This document shows positions 38,114-47,409 of a stretch of DNA of 64,000 nt, one piece after another. The notes beneath the pieces were generated by a model. That model did not search any database. It was given only the letters and a program-made list of their open reading frames with translations, and had not been told where the DNA came from. The stretch is taken from the NCBI GenBank assembly GCA_024639845.1, contig JAHEGG010000006.1, positions 62,001 to 126,000 on the forward strand, written 5' to 3'. This stretch comes from Microbacteriaceae bacterium. Its GTDB lineage: Bacteria > Actinomycetota > Actinomycetes > Actinomycetales > Microbacteriaceae. The first letter of the stretch is position 1. Every line of letters starts with the position of its first letter. Made by a program: the position numbers and the translations under genes.

Positions 38114-39322
38114 TCAAAAAAATCTTGCTCGTGCCGGGTCGGCGATCAGGTCGGTGAAAGCAAGCTGAGCGCCGCCAATTTCTAGGATGCGCCCACCGAG
38201 CTCGGTGGTTCGAATCTGCACGTGCTCGCGAGAGCCCGCGACCGCGTTTTGACGCATCTTGCTCAGTAGCGAATAGTCGTTGGCCTGAAACAGTGGCTGC
38301 AAGAATCCAGAAAGCAAAATCACCTGGGGATTGAAAATGTTGACCAAATTTGCCAACGCAAACCCCAGTGCTTGAATCTTTTTTTCTATCAGGCGAATCG
38401 CGCGCGGAGTGGTTGCCGAAAGTATTGCTCGAGACAAGTCATCGTCTTCTGGGTCATCTAGGCCGAGAGCGTGCGCAAGATCATCGCGGTTCACCAGGGC
38501 TTCTAGGGTGCCGGTCAGACCGAGCGAGTCGACCGACCTGCTGTCGGTGATGCGGATGTGGCCGAGTTCTCCCGCGTAGCCTCGCGAGCCTCGAACCAAT
38601 TGGTTGTCGATCACAACCCCGCCACCGATGCCACCGGCACCGCCGAACAGATAGATGATGTCGCTGAAACCTCGACCAGCGCCAAAACTGCTCTCGGCCA
38701 TACAAGCCAGTGAACCGTCGTTGTCGACCCAAACCGGCATTTTGAGGCGTTCTTCGAGGAGGCTTCCGAAAGGTACATCGACCCACTTGAGCATTGAACA
38801 GATTCGCACCGAGTTGTTTCTAACATCGACCTGGCCAGAGACGACAACCGCGACACCCACCACGCGTGAACCGCGCTTGAGTTCGGCGCGCACCTGAGCG
38901 ATGCCCCGCTCAACCGCGTCGCAAACTTCTTCTGGACTCGGATGAATGGGGGTGGCGATTCGCACCCTGCTTGCGACTGTGCCGTTCATAGCGACCGCCG
39001 AGATGGTGGTCGAGTGATGACGCGGCACAACCGTGATTGCAAAGATGCTGTCGGAAATTGTTACGTTCGCGCTTGGGCGACCAACTCGGCCTGCCTGCGG
39101 GCTTTCGCTCTCGCTGACAAGGTTTAGATCAACGAGCTCGCCAACCAGATCAGAAATTGTGCTGCGGTTAAGTCCGGTAGCGGCAGTTAGGTCGGATCGA
39201 GAAATGGTGGTGTTTTTGTATACATATTCAAGCAGGGTGGCGAGGTTACCCTGACGCAGGTCATCGCGGTTTGCACCACGTGTCTGCACACCGCCCACAG
39301 AAGGGCTATTCAACTTCACCAT
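38114..39322 (-). CDS. ROK-family sugar repressor
   Basis: 402 residues: an N-terminal winged HTH (TTISRSDLTAATGLNRSTISDLVGEL) and a ROK kinase-like domain with DNDGSLACMAESSFGAGRG and GGIGGGVVIDN. The CxCGxxGC zinc motif of classical ROK proteins is replaced by RITDSRSVDSLGLTG with no cysteines. It is divergent from a sugar ABC importer, so it probably represses that operon in response to sugar. A catalytic kinase role is unlikely; regulation is inferred. Confidence 0.88.
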   Translation of the reverse strand: MVKLNSPSVGGVQTRGANRDDLRQGNLATLLEYVYKNTTISRSDLTAATGLNRSTISDLVGELVDLNLVSESESPQAGRVGRPSANVTISDSIFAITVVPRHHSTTISAVAMNGTVASRVRIATPIHPSPEEVCDAVERGIAQVRAELKRGSRVVGVAVVVSGQVDVRNNSVRICSMLKWVDVPFGSLLEERLKMPVWVDNDGSLACMAESSFGAGRGFSDIIYLFGGAGGIGGGVVIDNQLVRGSRGYAGELGHIRITDSRSVDSLGLTGTLEALVNRDDLAHALGLDDPEDDDLSRAILSATTPRAIRLIEKKIQALGFALANLVNIFNPQVILLSGFLQPLFQANDYSLLSKMRQNAVAGSREHVQIRTTELGGRILEIGGAQLAFTDLIADPARARFF

Positions 39323-39454
39323 TGGTCAAGCCTATCCATTCGGGCATTCTGTTGCCTAAGGGAACAAACTATAACAATCCTGTCACGAAGTCGTTTTCTT
39401 TCATATTTGTATTTGTTGTCTGTGCCAACATAAACCCAACCTCTTTATCGAGGC

Positions 39455-39469
39455 TGACCACGCTGGTCA
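39455..39469 (+). promoter_or_regulatory. Palindrome before sugar-binding protein gene
   Basis: TGACCA-CGC-TGGTCA is a perfect inverted repeat 25 bases before the start of the binding-protein gene. A second, imperfect copy of the half sites (TCACCA-T-TGGTCA, 39316-39328) covers the start of the divergent ROK gene. It is the likely operator for the ROK regulator, by position only. AACAAA at 39363 and TTTGTT at 39412 form another, longer-spaced inverted pair in the same gap. Confidence 0.45.
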
Positions 39470-39494
39470 AACACCAAACCAAAAAGGAATGACA

Positions 39495-40532
39495 ATGAAA
39501 AAGTCAGTACTAACCGCGGCCTTGGCAGTTGCCTCTGTGTCCGCGATGCTGCTAAGTGGTTGTTCGACCACCGCGGCTGGCGCATCACGCGCTTGTATCA
39601 TCCTGCCTGACGCCGACAGCGGAACTCGCTGGGAGCCAGGCGACCGCCCAGCTCTCGAAGCTGCGCTGACCGACGCTGGATTCGAAGCCGACATCCAGAA
39701 CGCTCAGAGCGACACCAGCAAGTACGCAACCATCGGTGACCAGATGCTCACCAAGGGTTGTGGCGTCATGATCCTGGTTGACTACCAGGGTGCCGGTGCA
39801 GCAGTAGCAGCCAAGGCTAAGGAACAGGGCATCCCTGTTATTGCCTACGACCGTCCAATCGACGGAGCCGACTACTACGTGTCGTTCGACAACACCCGCG
39901 TTGGCGAGATGCAGGGACAAACCGTTCTTGATGGTCTAGCCGCTGCTGGCATCGACCCAACCAAGGCAAGCGTTGTCTTCTCGAGCGGTGACCCTGCCGA
40001 CGGTAACGCCAAGATGTTCTACGACGGTGCTGTTTCGGTTCTTACCGCTGCTGGCGTAGTTCCTGCCTTCGAAATGGCTGGAACCTGGGATGGCCCAACC
40101 GCCGGCACCTCGTTCGAACAGGCTTACACCAAGCTCGACGGAAAGGTAGACGCAGTTCTAGCACCGAACGACAACAACGCAGCCAACATCATCGCGATCC
40201 TCGACAAGAACGGCAAGACCGTTCCAATCTCGGGTCAAGATGCATCGGTTGCCGGTCTTCAGAACGTTCTTCTTGGCAAGCAGACTGCAACGGTCTACAA
40301 GCCATTCAAGATTGAGGCTGCAGCCGCATCCGAGCTCGCTATTCAGCTGCTCAAGGGTGAGACCCCTACCGTTGACAAGACTCTTGACGACGGCACCCCA
40401 TTCGTCGCTCTCGACCCAGTATTGGTCGGTGCTGACAACGTCAAGGACGTAGTTGCCGCTGGTGACGCAAAGGCTGAGGACATTTGTACCGCAGCAGTTG
40501 CAGACGCCTGTGCAGCACATGGTGTGAACTAG
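39495..40532 (+). CDS. Sugar ABC transporter substrate-binding lipoprotein (XylF/FrcB type)
   Basis: A 345-residue periplasmic-binding-type lipoprotein. The signal ends at the lipobox LLSGCS; the mature part has the ribose/xylose-binding fold with IPVIAYDRPIDGADYYVSFDN and KVDAVLAPNDNNAANI. ATG 39495 is chosen since AAGGA lies six bases upstream; ATG 39489 is too close to it. It binds a pentose or hexose such as xylose or fructose; which one cannot be read. First gene of the importer operon, followed by strong hairpins. Confidence 0.93.
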   Translation: MKKSVLTAALAVASVSAMLLSGCSTTAAGASRACIILPDADSGTRWEPGDRPALEAALTDAGFEADIQNAQSDTSKYATIGDQMLTKGCGVMILVDYQGAGAAVAAKAKEQGIPVIAYDRPIDGADYYVSFDNTRVGEMQGQTVLDGLAAAGIDPTKASVVFSSGDPADGNAKMFYDGAVSVLTAAGVVPAFEMAGTWDGPTAGTSFEQAYTKLDGKVDAVLAPNDNNAANIIAILDKNGKTVPISGQDASVAGLQNVLLGKQTATVYKPFKIEAAAASELAIQLLKGETPTVDKTLDDGTPFVALDPVLVGADNVKDVVAAGDAKAEDICTAAVADACAAHGVN

Positions 40533-40550
40533 TAATACGTCAGTAGGTGG

Positions 40551-40580
40551 GCGGCTCACCGGGGGAACTCGGTGGGCCGC
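40551..40580 (+). terminator. Intercistronic hairpin after binding-protein gene
   Basis: GCGGCTCACCG at 40551-40561 pairs with CGGTGGGCCGC at 40570-40580, an 11-bp stem with one G-U pair and an eight-base loop. It is followed by no T-run. Such hairpins between a binding protein and its ATPase slow 3' decay or attenuate transcription, keeping the binding protein in excess. Confidence 0.6.
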
Positions 40581-40583
40581 ATC

Positions 40584-40602
40584 ACTAATCGAAAGGATTA
40601 GT
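40584..40602 (+). promoter_or_regulatory. Hairpin holding the ATPase ribosome-binding site
   Basis: ACTAATC at 40584-40590 and GATTAGT at 40596-40602 make a perfect 7-bp stem with a five-base loop, GAAAG. The Shine-Dalgarno GAAAGGA begins in the loop and runs into the stem, and the GTG start follows one base later. Translation of the ATPase should depend on this fold opening. Confidence 0.55.
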
Positions 40603-40603
40603 C

Positions 40604-41356
40604 GTGGAAGTCCCAGTAATCGAACTTCAAAACGTAAAGAAGAGCTTCGGCCCCGTCGAGGTCTTGAAGGGAATCGACTTTCGCGCTTATGCCGGTCGAG
40701 TCACCGCTCTGGTCGGTGACAACGGTGCCGGTAAATCGACCCTGATCAAGGGTCTTGCTGGGGTTCAGCCTTATGACTCCGGCACAGTCAAATTTGATGG
40801 CGAGCTGGTCTCGATCCACACTCCGCGTCAGGCAGGGCACCTCGGTATCGAGGTCGTTTACCAAGACCTCGCGCTCTGCGACAACCTAGACATCGTTCAG
40901 AACATGTTCCTAGGCCGCGAAGAAATCAAGAACCTCACTCTCAACGAAGCCGCCATGGAACTTCAGGCGCAAAAGGCTCTCGAGAGCCTCTCGGTTCGCA
41001 CTGTCAAATCTGTGCGTCAAAAAGTTTCCAGCCTGTCGGGCGGACAGCGACAGACCGTTGCAATCGCTCGCTCGGTGCTGCGCCAGGCAAAGCTGGTGAT
41101 TCTGGATGAGCCAACCGCCGCTCTCGGCGTCGCTCAAACGGAACAGGTTCTTCGACTAGTGCGAACCCTGGCCGATTCAGGTGTGGCAGTAATCATCATT
41201 AGCCACAACCTCGCCGATGTATTCAAAGCTTGCGACGACATCTCGGTGCTCTATCTGGGCAAGATGGTCGCATCCCTGAAAACCAAAGAAACAAACCAGG
41301 GCGAAGTCATTGGCTACATAACCGGACTAAAGACCATGGATGGAGTCGAACAGTGA
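40604..41356 (+). CDS. Sugar ABC transporter ATP-binding protein
   Basis: A 250-residue single ATPase domain: GDNGAGKST (Walker A), SSLSGGQRQTVAIARS (signature), LVILDEPTAALG (Walker B) and IISHNLADV (H-loop). XylG proteins are usually double-domain, about 500 residues; this single-domain form is like FrcA. GTG 40604 with GAAAGGA upstream sets the start. GTGA overlap with the permease gene couples the two. Confidence 0.92.
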   Translation: MEVPVIELQNVKKSFGPVEVLKGIDFRAYAGRVTALVGDNGAGKSTLIKGLAGVQPYDSGTVKFDGELVSIHTPRQAGHLGIEVVYQDLALCDNLDIVQNMFLGREEIKNLTLNEAAMELQAQKALESLSVRTVKSVRQKVSSLSGGQRQTVAIARSVLRQAKLVILDEPTAALGVAQTEQVLRLVRTLADSGVAVIIISHNLADVFKACDDISVLYLGKMVASLKTKETNQGEVIGYITGLKTMDGVEQ

Positions 41357-42591
41357 GCAACGTAAAGATCGCGACCGGGCACGAAGGCACGGCTAAAGAC
41401 CAGATCAGCGCGTATTTTCAGCGAGTCAAGGCTGGCGACATGGGAGCTCTTCCTGCGGTTGGTGCGCTGATTGTTCTGGTCGGTATTTTCACCGCAGCCG
41501 CACCTGAGTACTTTCTGCGCCCGCTTAACGTGGCCAACCTCTTCGTGCAGGCCGCCGAGCTAACCATGCTCGCGGCTGCAATGGTTTTCGTAATCCTGCT
41601 CGCCGAGATCGACCTTTCCGCCGGTGTAACCGGTGGTGTCGCGATGGCAGTCATGTTCCGCCTGCTTCAGATGGGGCTCGATTGGCCGATCGCGCTGGTT
41701 CTTGCCCTGGTGGTCGGTGCCGCCATCGGATTCCTCATCGGCTTCTTCGTCGCCAAAGTTGGCGTGCCCTCGTTTGTGGTCACGCTCGGCCTGTTCCTTG
41801 GGTTCCAAGGACTTCAGTTGGTCATGCTGGGTGAGGGTGGACTGTTCAAAGTTGACGTCGCTCCCATCAACGCAATCATGAACGAAAACCTGCCGACCTG
41901 GCTCGGCTGGGTCGTGTTAGTCGCGGGGCTTGCACTCGGCATCCTCATCACGATGCTCGATCGCGCTCGTCGTTCAAAGAGCGGCTTGCCTAACCGTCCG
42001 ATTTCACTTGTCGCCGCAAAATACGGTGCAATGGCGCTGATCGGTGGAGTCATCGTGGCCGTGATGAACGTTAACAGAAGTGCCAACGTTTTCAAGCCGA
42101 TTGAGGGAGTGCCAATCGTGATTCCAATCACTCTGGCTATTCTGCTAATCGGCGGCTTGGTTCTCGACCGCACCCGGTTTGGTCGACACCTCTATGCCGT
42201 CGGTGGCAATCCGGAGGCCGCCCGCCGCGCCGGAATCAAGGTCGCCAAGATTCGCATCATCTCGTTTGTGGTGTGTTCGGCACTTGCCGTAATCTCCGGT
42301 CTCTTCCACGTCTCCCGTCTGGGTGCCGTCGAAGCTACCGCTGGACGCACCATTGTGCTGAGCGGTGTCGCTGCTGCGGTCGTCGGTGGCGTGAGCCTCT
42401 TCGGTGGAAAGGGCCGCCTGATGCACGCCGCCATCGGAGCCTTGGTCATTACAATCATCGCCAACGGCCTCGGTCTGCTTGGCTGGGATGCTGGCATGAA
42501 CTTCTTGGTTACCGGTGGAGTTTTGATTCTCGCCGCCACGGTTGACGCCCTTTCGCGCAAGCGCAGTTCGTCATCTCAGATTCGGGTATAG
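41353..42591 (+). CDS. Sugar ABC transporter permease (XylH/FrcC type)
   Basis: A 412-residue membrane protein of the RbsC/XylH family with about ten to eleven helices. EIDLSAGVTGGVAM is the family signature and GGNPEAARRAGIKVAKIRIISF the cytoplasmic coupling loop. Its GTG overlaps the ATPase stop; a longer open frame upstream lies inside the ATPase gene and is rejected. Last gene of the importer, followed by a strong terminator. Confidence 0.93.
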   Translation: MSNVKIATGHEGTAKDQISAYFQRVKAGDMGALPAVGALIVLVGIFTAAAPEYFLRPLNVANLFVQAAELTMLAAAMVFVILLAEIDLSAGVTGGVAMAVMFRLLQMGLDWPIALVLALVVGAAIGFLIGFFVAKVGVPSFVVTLGLFLGFQGLQLVMLGEGGLFKVDVAPINAIMNENLPTWLGWVVLVAGLALGILITMLDRARRSKSGLPNRPISLVAAKYGAMALIGGVIVAVMNVNRSANVFKPIEGVPIVIPITLAILLIGGLVLDRTRFGRHLYAVGGNPEAARRAGIKVAKIRIISFVVCSALAVISGLFHVSRLGAVEATAGRTIVLSGVAAAVVGGVSLFGGKGRLMHAAIGALVITIIANGLGLLGWDAGMNFLVTGGVLILAATVDALSRKRSSSSQIRV

Positions 42592-42639
42592 CGCGAGCGC
42601 GACCGTTCACTTCGGGCTTTGCACAGGTCCGCCTAAGAG

Positions 42640-42682
42640 AGATTTGAGTCCACCAATAGGAGGGTGGGCTCAAATCTTTTTT
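42640..42682 (+). terminator. Rho-independent terminator after sugar importer operon
   Basis: AGATTTGAGTCCACC at 42640-42654 pairs over 15 bases with GGTGGGCTCAAATCT at 42663-42677 (one G-U pair, 8-base loop), followed by T6 at 42677-42682. The stop codon of the convergent SPFH gene lies inside the right arm at 42670-42672. Confidence 0.92.
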
Positions 42683-43644
42683 GGCGTCTTCTGAGTTTTT
42701 TGAGCTTTTTCGCTAACGGTCATCGCCTGTAGGCGACGCATCGCGTCGTCACCGGTGGCGATGTTTCCATCGATGAAGATCGTGTTTCCAGCACCTTCCT
42801 TGGCTGCGTCGCGAATGGTTTCGGTCCACATCGAGAAAGCCAGCAGTGCAGGGTCAAGGCCGTGCTTTTCAAGCAACTCAGCCGATTCGCCGAAGCCCTC
42901 TGCGAGAGCCTTGCGGAACATCGCCAAACCTTCACCACGCAGGCGAGCAGCGGTTGCCTCGTTCTCGGCAGCGATGCGAATCGCGGCACCCTCTGCCTCG
43001 GCGGCCTTGGTGCGTGTGATGAGAAGCGCCTGACCTTCGGCCTCGGCCGCAATCTTTTGGTTGGTGGCGGCAACGATTCTTGCCATCGAGTCGGTCACCT
43101 CTTTATCGAATGACAGCTCGGTGATCTGGAGGTCGATCACGGTGTATCCCCAGCCGGAGAGCTGCTCATCCAGGGTCGACTTAGCGTGGTTGACAATCTC
43201 ACCGCGCAAGCCGAGAACTTCGGACTGCAGGCGGGTTGCCACGAATTCACGAACCGAGGCTTCGACGGCGCTCAGCAGGGCAATGTCGAAAGACTTTTCG
43301 TCGATGAACTTGAACGCAACGGTCTTGACAGTTTCTGGTTCGTGGTCGCTGACCGAAAAGATCACTGTAGCGGTGAAATAGACGACCGCTTGGTCGTTGG
43401 TGATGGTCTTGAACTGGAGTTGTTCGGTTCGGTTCTGAATCGGCACCACACGGTTGATGCGTTCGATGAATGGAATCAGCATGTTCAAACCAGGACGCAG
43501 CACGCGACGGTATTTTCCGAACATGGTTACAACGGCAACGGTCGCCTGGTTGACGATTTTGAATGACGAAACCAACAGCAACAGGGCGAAGACACCCAAA
43601 ACGACATAACCGGCAAGCGAAAGCAGGGCTGAGAAAGTATCCAT
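42670..43644 (-). CDS. SPFH/Band 7 (stomatin-like) membrane protein
   Basis: A 324-residue protein with one N-terminal membrane helix (VVLGVFALLLLVSSF), then the SPFH domain (MFGKYRRVLRPGLNMLIPFIE, RTEQLQF, VNHAKSTLDEQLSGWGY) and an Ala/Glu-rich coiled coil near residues 200-250. These proteins build ring-shaped assemblies around membrane proteases or order lipid domains. No NfeD partner is adjacent. The C-terminal QKTQKTPKKI tail is basic. Its stop lies within the terminator stem. Confidence 0.9.
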   Translation of the reverse strand: MDTFSALLSLAGYVVLGVFALLLLVSSFKIVNQATVAVVTMFGKYRRVLRPGLNMLIPFIERINRVVPIQNRTEQLQFKTITNDQAVVYFTATVIFSVSDHEPETVKTVAFKFIDEKSFDIALLSAVEASVREFVATRLQSEVLGLRGEIVNHAKSTLDEQLSGWGYTVIDLQITELSFDKEVTDSMARIVAATNQKIAAEAEGQALLITRTKAAEAEGAAIRIAAENEATAARLRGEGLAMFRKALAEGFGESAELLEKHGLDPALLAFSMWTETIRDAAKEGAGNTIFIDGNIATGDDAMRRLQAMTVSEKAQKTQKTPKKI

Positions 43645-43718
43645 GGCTCTAACCTAACGCCAAACCAGAACGCTGAAAAGCGTCCGGCTCACAGGGTAAG
43701 AGTGAGAGCGAACGAAAC

Positions 43719-45494
43719 CTAGTCTTCGAACTCGAGCAGCACGGTTCCGGCCGGAACGGTTTCGCCGACCGAAGCGCCTATCGATTTGATCTTTCCGGCG
43801 CGGTGCGCGTTCATCGGCTGTTCCATCTTCATGGCCTCGAGCACGACAACGAGCTCGCCCTCGGCGACCTCTTGACCAACTTCTACGGCAATCTTGACCA
43901 CGGTCGACTGCATTGGTGCTTTCAGCGCGTTGCCCGAATTGCCACCGGATGCGGTGCCAGCACTCTTGCGCTTAGGAGCCTTGCTCGGGGCCGACGAGCC
44001 ACCCTTGCCAACGAGTTGGGCAGGAAGAGAAACCTCGATGCGCTTGCCGCCGACCTCGACGGTGACGTTGGTGCGAGCCACCGGCTCGCCGGCATCCTCG
44101 TGTGTGCCACCCCAGGCCGGGATGTCGTTGGTCCACTCGGTCTCGATCCAGCGGGTAAAGATGCCGAACTTGTTCGCCTTGGCATCGCCGATAAAGGCTG
44201 GGTCATTAACGATCTTGCGGTGGAATGGAAGCACGGTCGGAAGACCCTCGACCTGCATCTCTGCTAGTGCACGACGGCTGCGCTCGAGTGCCTGCTCGCG
44301 GGTTGCACCGGTAACGATGAGCTTGGCGACCATCGAGTCGAACGAACCAGAGATTACGTCGCCAGACTCGACCCCGGTGTCGACGCGCACGCCAGGACCG
44401 CTCGGTGCCTTGAATACTTTGACCGGGCCTGGTGCCGGCATAAAGTTGCGGCCAGCATCCTCGCCGTTGATGCGGAACTCGAAGGAGTGTCCGCGAATCT
44501 CAGGGTCGCTGTAGTCGAGCTTGCCACCCTCGGCGATGCGGAACTGTTCGCGAACTAGGTCTAGGCCGGTGACCTCTTCGGAAACTGGGTGTTCGACCTG
44601 AAGGCGAGTGTTGACTTCGAGGAACGAGATAGTGCCATCTTGAGCAACCAAGAACTCACAGGTTCCGGCACCCTGATAGCCAACTTCGCGCAGGATTTCT
44701 TTTGACGAGTCATAAAGGCGCTTAATCTGCTCATCGCTCAGGAACGGAGCGGGGGCCTCTTCGACTAGTTTCTGGTGGCGGCGCTGCAGCGAGCAGTCGC
44801 GGGTCGAAACCACTACAACGTTGCCGTAGGCATCGGCGAGGCATTGGGTTTCGACGTGCCGTGGCTTCTCGAGATACTTTTCAACGAAGCACTCGCCTCG
44901 GCCGAAGGCGGCAATCGCCTCGCGCGTTGCCGACTCGAAGAGCTCCTGCACTTCATCCTGTTTGTAAGCGACTTTGATGCCTCGGCCACCGCCACCGAAT
45001 GCGGCCTTGATGGCAACCGGCAGGCCGTGAACCTTGACGAAGTCAATAACCTCGGCGGCACCCGAAACCGGATTGATCGTGCCTGGGGCTAGGGGAGCGC
45101 CGACTTTTTCGGCAACGTGTCGAGCCGAAACCTTGTCGCCCAAGCGTTCGATGGCCTCTGGGCTCGGGCCAATCCAAATCAAACCTGCCGCGATTATGGC
45201 CCGCGCAAAATCGGCATTTTCAGCCAAAAATCCATAACCGGGATGAACCGCATCCGCGCCTGACTGCTTGGCAACGGCAAGAATCTTCTCGATCACCAGG
45301 TAGGTCTCAGGACCGGTGGTGCCGTTTAGCGCGTATGCCTCGTCGGCTAGCTTCACGTGCATCGCATCGCGGTCTTGATCGGCATAGACGGCAACCGATG
45401 CGATTCCGGAGTCGCGAGCGGCACGTGCGATTCGAACGGCAATCTCGCCTCGGTTGGCGATCAGAACCTTGGTGATCTTTTTTGTTGCAGTCAT
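43719..45494 (-). CDS. accA3: Acyl-CoA carboxylase biotin carboxylase/BCCP subunit
   Basis: The alpha subunit of an acetyl/propionyl-CoA carboxylase. Residues 1-450 are biotin carboxylase ([20 protein letters not shown]-grasp with [26 protein letters not shown]), then a linker, and a C-terminal biotinyl domain with [11 protein letters not shown], where K is biotinylated. Residues 591 fit. TTG 45503 is possible but ATG 45494 starts the conserved sequence. maf lies 18 bases upstream. The other subunits, accD5 and accE, are 7 kb away and birA is beyond them. Confidence 0.95.
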   Translation of the reverse strand: MTATKKITKVLIANRGEIAVRIARAARDSGIASVAVYADQDRDAMHVKLADEAYALNGTTGPETYLVIEKILAVAKQSGADAVHPGYGFLAENADFARAIIAAGLIWIGPSPEAIERLGDKVSARHVAEKVGAPLAPGTINPVSGAAEVIDFVKVHGLPVAIKAAFGGGGRGIKVAYKQDEVQELFESATREAIAAFGRGECFVEKYLEKPRHVETQCLADAYGNVVVVSTRDCSLQRRHQKLVEEAPAPFLSDEQIKRLYDSSKEILREVGYQGAGTCEFLVAQDGTISFLEVNTRLQVEHPVSEEVTGLDLVREQFRIAEGGKLDYSDPEIRGHSFEFRINGEDAGRNFMPAPGPVKVFKAPSGPGVRVDTGVESGDVISGSFDSMVAKLIVTGATREQALERSRRALAEMQVEGLPTVLPFHRKIVNDPAFIGDAKANKFGIFTRWIETEWTNDIPAWGGTHEDAGEPVARTNVTVEVGGKRIEVSLPAQLVGKGGSSAPSKAPKRKSAGTASGGNSGNALKAPMQSTVVKIAVEVGQEVAEGELVVVLEAMKMEQPMNAHRAGKIKSIGASVGETVPAGTVLLEFED

Positions 45495-45512
45495 AGAAAT
45501 CAAGCCTACCGA

Positions 45513-46154
45513 TTAGAGGCGATTCCAGAGGGTTGTGTATTCGACTTTGAGCAGTTGGCAGAGTTCACGCAGAGCCGAAAGAGAGACGCCAATCACGGTG
45601 TGGGCGTCGCCTTCAATTCGGGTCAAAAACGCTCCGCCGAGCCCGTCTATGGTGAACGCTCCCGCCACCTTCAGCGGCTCTCCAGTGGCTACGTATGCCT
45701 CGATTTCGGCATCAGAAATGTCGGCAAAATGAACTTTCGTTCCCGAGACCAAACCGACGGCTGGTGGTAGTTTGCCGGGTTGAGAGTTGCGATTATCGAT
45801 TAGCCAATGGCCCGAATAGAGCACTCCGGTGTTGCCTCGAAGCCTTTTCCAACGCTCAATAGCAACGGCCGGGTCGTGGGGTTTGCCTAGCGACTCAGCG
45901 TCTAGGTCGAGCTGCGAATCACAGCCGAGGATGAGCGCGCCGGCGCTCTCGCCCATGGCGGCCACGGCTTCGGCCTTGGCCTTGGCTAGCACGTGCACGA
46001 CGTGCTCGGTGTTCGTTATGAGGCCCATCGCGCGGGCACGATCCTCGACAGCATCCTCGTCGACCAGCGGGGCAATCGTGATTGGTTCGATGCCGGCATC
46101 ACGCAAGACGCGCAAGCGGGCTGGCGAAGTCGATGCTAAAACGAGGCGAGTCAC
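45513..46154 (-). CDS. maf: Maf-type nucleotide pyrophosphatase
   Basis: Hydrolyses non-standard or methylated nucleoside triphosphates (dTTP/UTP group). LVLASTSPARLRVLRDAG is the Maf signature; CDSQLDLDAESLGKP holds the catalytic aspartate, and VVGISVSALRELC is near the end. GTG 46154 starts 213 residues, the usual length; the longer frame upstream runs into the divergent methyltransferase gene. It lies 18 bases before accA3, the usual maf-accA3 neighbourhood in Microbacteriaceae. Confidence 0.92.
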   Translation of the reverse strand: MTRLVLASTSPARLRVLRDAGIEPITIAPLVDEDAVEDRARAMGLITNTEHVVHVLAKAKAEAVAAMGESAGALILGCDSQLDLDAESLGKPHDPAVAIERWKRLRGNTGVLYSGHWLIDNRNSQPGKLPPAVGLVSGTKVHFADISDAEIEAYVATGEPLKVAGAFTIDGLGGAFLTRIEGDAHTVIGVSLSALRELCQLLKVEYTTLWNRL

Positions 46155-46179
46155 AGAATGAGTCTGGCACACTTGACGA

Positions 46180-47409
46180 GTGAACAAACCCGTTAACTGG
46201 CTAGGCCAAGAACTGACTCTTTCGATTGAAAAGGTGGCGCACGGCGGCATTTTTGTGGCTCGTCACGAGGGTCGCGTGGTGTTCGTTTCGCACACCCTGC
46301 CCGGTGAGAAGGTCAAGGCCCGCGTGTTTGAAGACAAGGGCGGCGCGTTTTGCCGAGCCGAGACCACCGAGGTGCTAGAGCCGAGCGAACACCGCGTTAA
46401 GCACTTCTGGAAGGCCGCTCGAGAGGGTGGAGCGGGCGGAGCCGAGTTTGGCCACATCGATCTCGACTATCAGCGCGAACTCAAGGCCGATGTGCTCGAA
46501 GAGGCCTTGGCTCGCATGGCGGGCATCGAACTTCGTCCCGAGGTCGAACTTGCGCCCGGTGACGACATCGCGAACGGTCTCGGCTATCGAACTCGAGTTC
46601 AACTTCACGTTGACGAGTTCGGCACGGCCGGCCCTTACCGGGAACGCACTCACGAGGTTGTTGAAACTCGTGATCTGCCGCTCGCCGTCGAAGACATTCG
46701 CGAACTTGGGCTGCACCTCAAAAACTGGTCAGGCGTTTCAAAGATTGAGATCGCCGCATCGAACACCGGTCAGGTTCAGTATTCGGTCGACAAGAAGGTC
46801 AAGGGCGACGAGCGTCTCGTCGAGCGCGCGGCCGGTCGTACGTTCCGCATTTCTGGTGGCGGCTTTTGGCAGGTGCACCGCAAAGCTCCCGATCTGCTCG
46901 CCTCGGCCGTGACCAATGCGATAGCCAAGGCCGGTTTCGACAAGTCCGCCGACAACCTCGATCTTTACGGCGGCGTTGGGCTGTTTGCCGGTGCAATCGC
47001 GGCTCGGTTCGGCAACGATGCCAAGGTGACCACGGTAGAAGCATTCAAACAGGCCACGGATGACGCGGTGCTCAACCTTGCCGACCTAGCCAATGTCAAG
47101 GCGGTATGCCAACCTACCGAGCGTTTTCTCGCCGAGAAGATCACGAATCATAAGAAAGCCGGTTCGCCAGCATCCTCGGCAACCGTCGTGCTCGACCCGC
47201 CTCGCTCGGGCGCGGGCGGCAAGGTCGTCGGGCAGTTGCTTGAGTTGGCTCCGGCACACATCGTTTATGTGGCTTGTGACCCGGTAGCGCTTGCCCGAGA
47301 CCTTAAGCCGCTACTGGCCGGTGGTTACAAGTTGGCATCACTTAGGGCCTTTGACCTGTTTCCGCACACTCACCACGTAGAAGCAGTTGCTAGCCTTATT
47401 CGACAATGA
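46180..47409 (+). CDS. RNA (uracil-5-)methyltransferase, TrmA/RlmC/D family
   Basis: A 409-residue enzyme methylating uracil C5 in 23S rRNA or tRNA. An N-terminal TRAM domain (GGIFVARHEGRVVFVSHTLPG) precedes the SAM domain with DLYGGVGLFAGAIA; LDPPRSGAGG and VYVACDP (Cys366, nucleophile) are catalytic. The iron-sulfur cysteines of RlmD are not seen, so the exact target is open. ATGA overlap couples it to the response regulator. Confidence 0.92.
   Translation: MNKPVNWLGQELTLSIEKVAHGGIFVARHEGRVVFVSHTLPGEKVKARVFEDKGGAFCRAETTEVLEPSEHRVKHFWKAAREGGAGGAEFGHIDLDYQRELKADVLEEALARMAGIELRPEVELAPGDDIANGLGYRTRVQLHVDEFGTAGPYRERTHEVVETRDLPLAVEDIRELGLHLKNWSGVSKIEIAASNTGQVQYSVDKKVKGDERLVERAAGRTFRISGGGFWQVHRKAPDLLASAVTNAIAKAGFDKSADNLDLYGGVGLFAGAIAARFGNDAKVTTVEAFKQATDDAVLNLADLANVKAVCQPTERFLAEKITNHKKAGSPASSATVVLDPPRSGAGGKVVGQLLELAPAHIVYVACDPVALARDLKPLLAGGYKLASLRAFDLFPHTHHVEAVASLIRQ

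Noticed and set aside
40551-40580. Full operon terminator after the sugar-binding protein
   Set aside because: No T-run follows and ATPase and permease genes continue in the same unit, so read-through must occur.
46155-46250. Longer N-terminus for Maf
   Set aside because: It would overlap the divergent methyltransferase start and precedes the conserved LVLASTSPAR opening.
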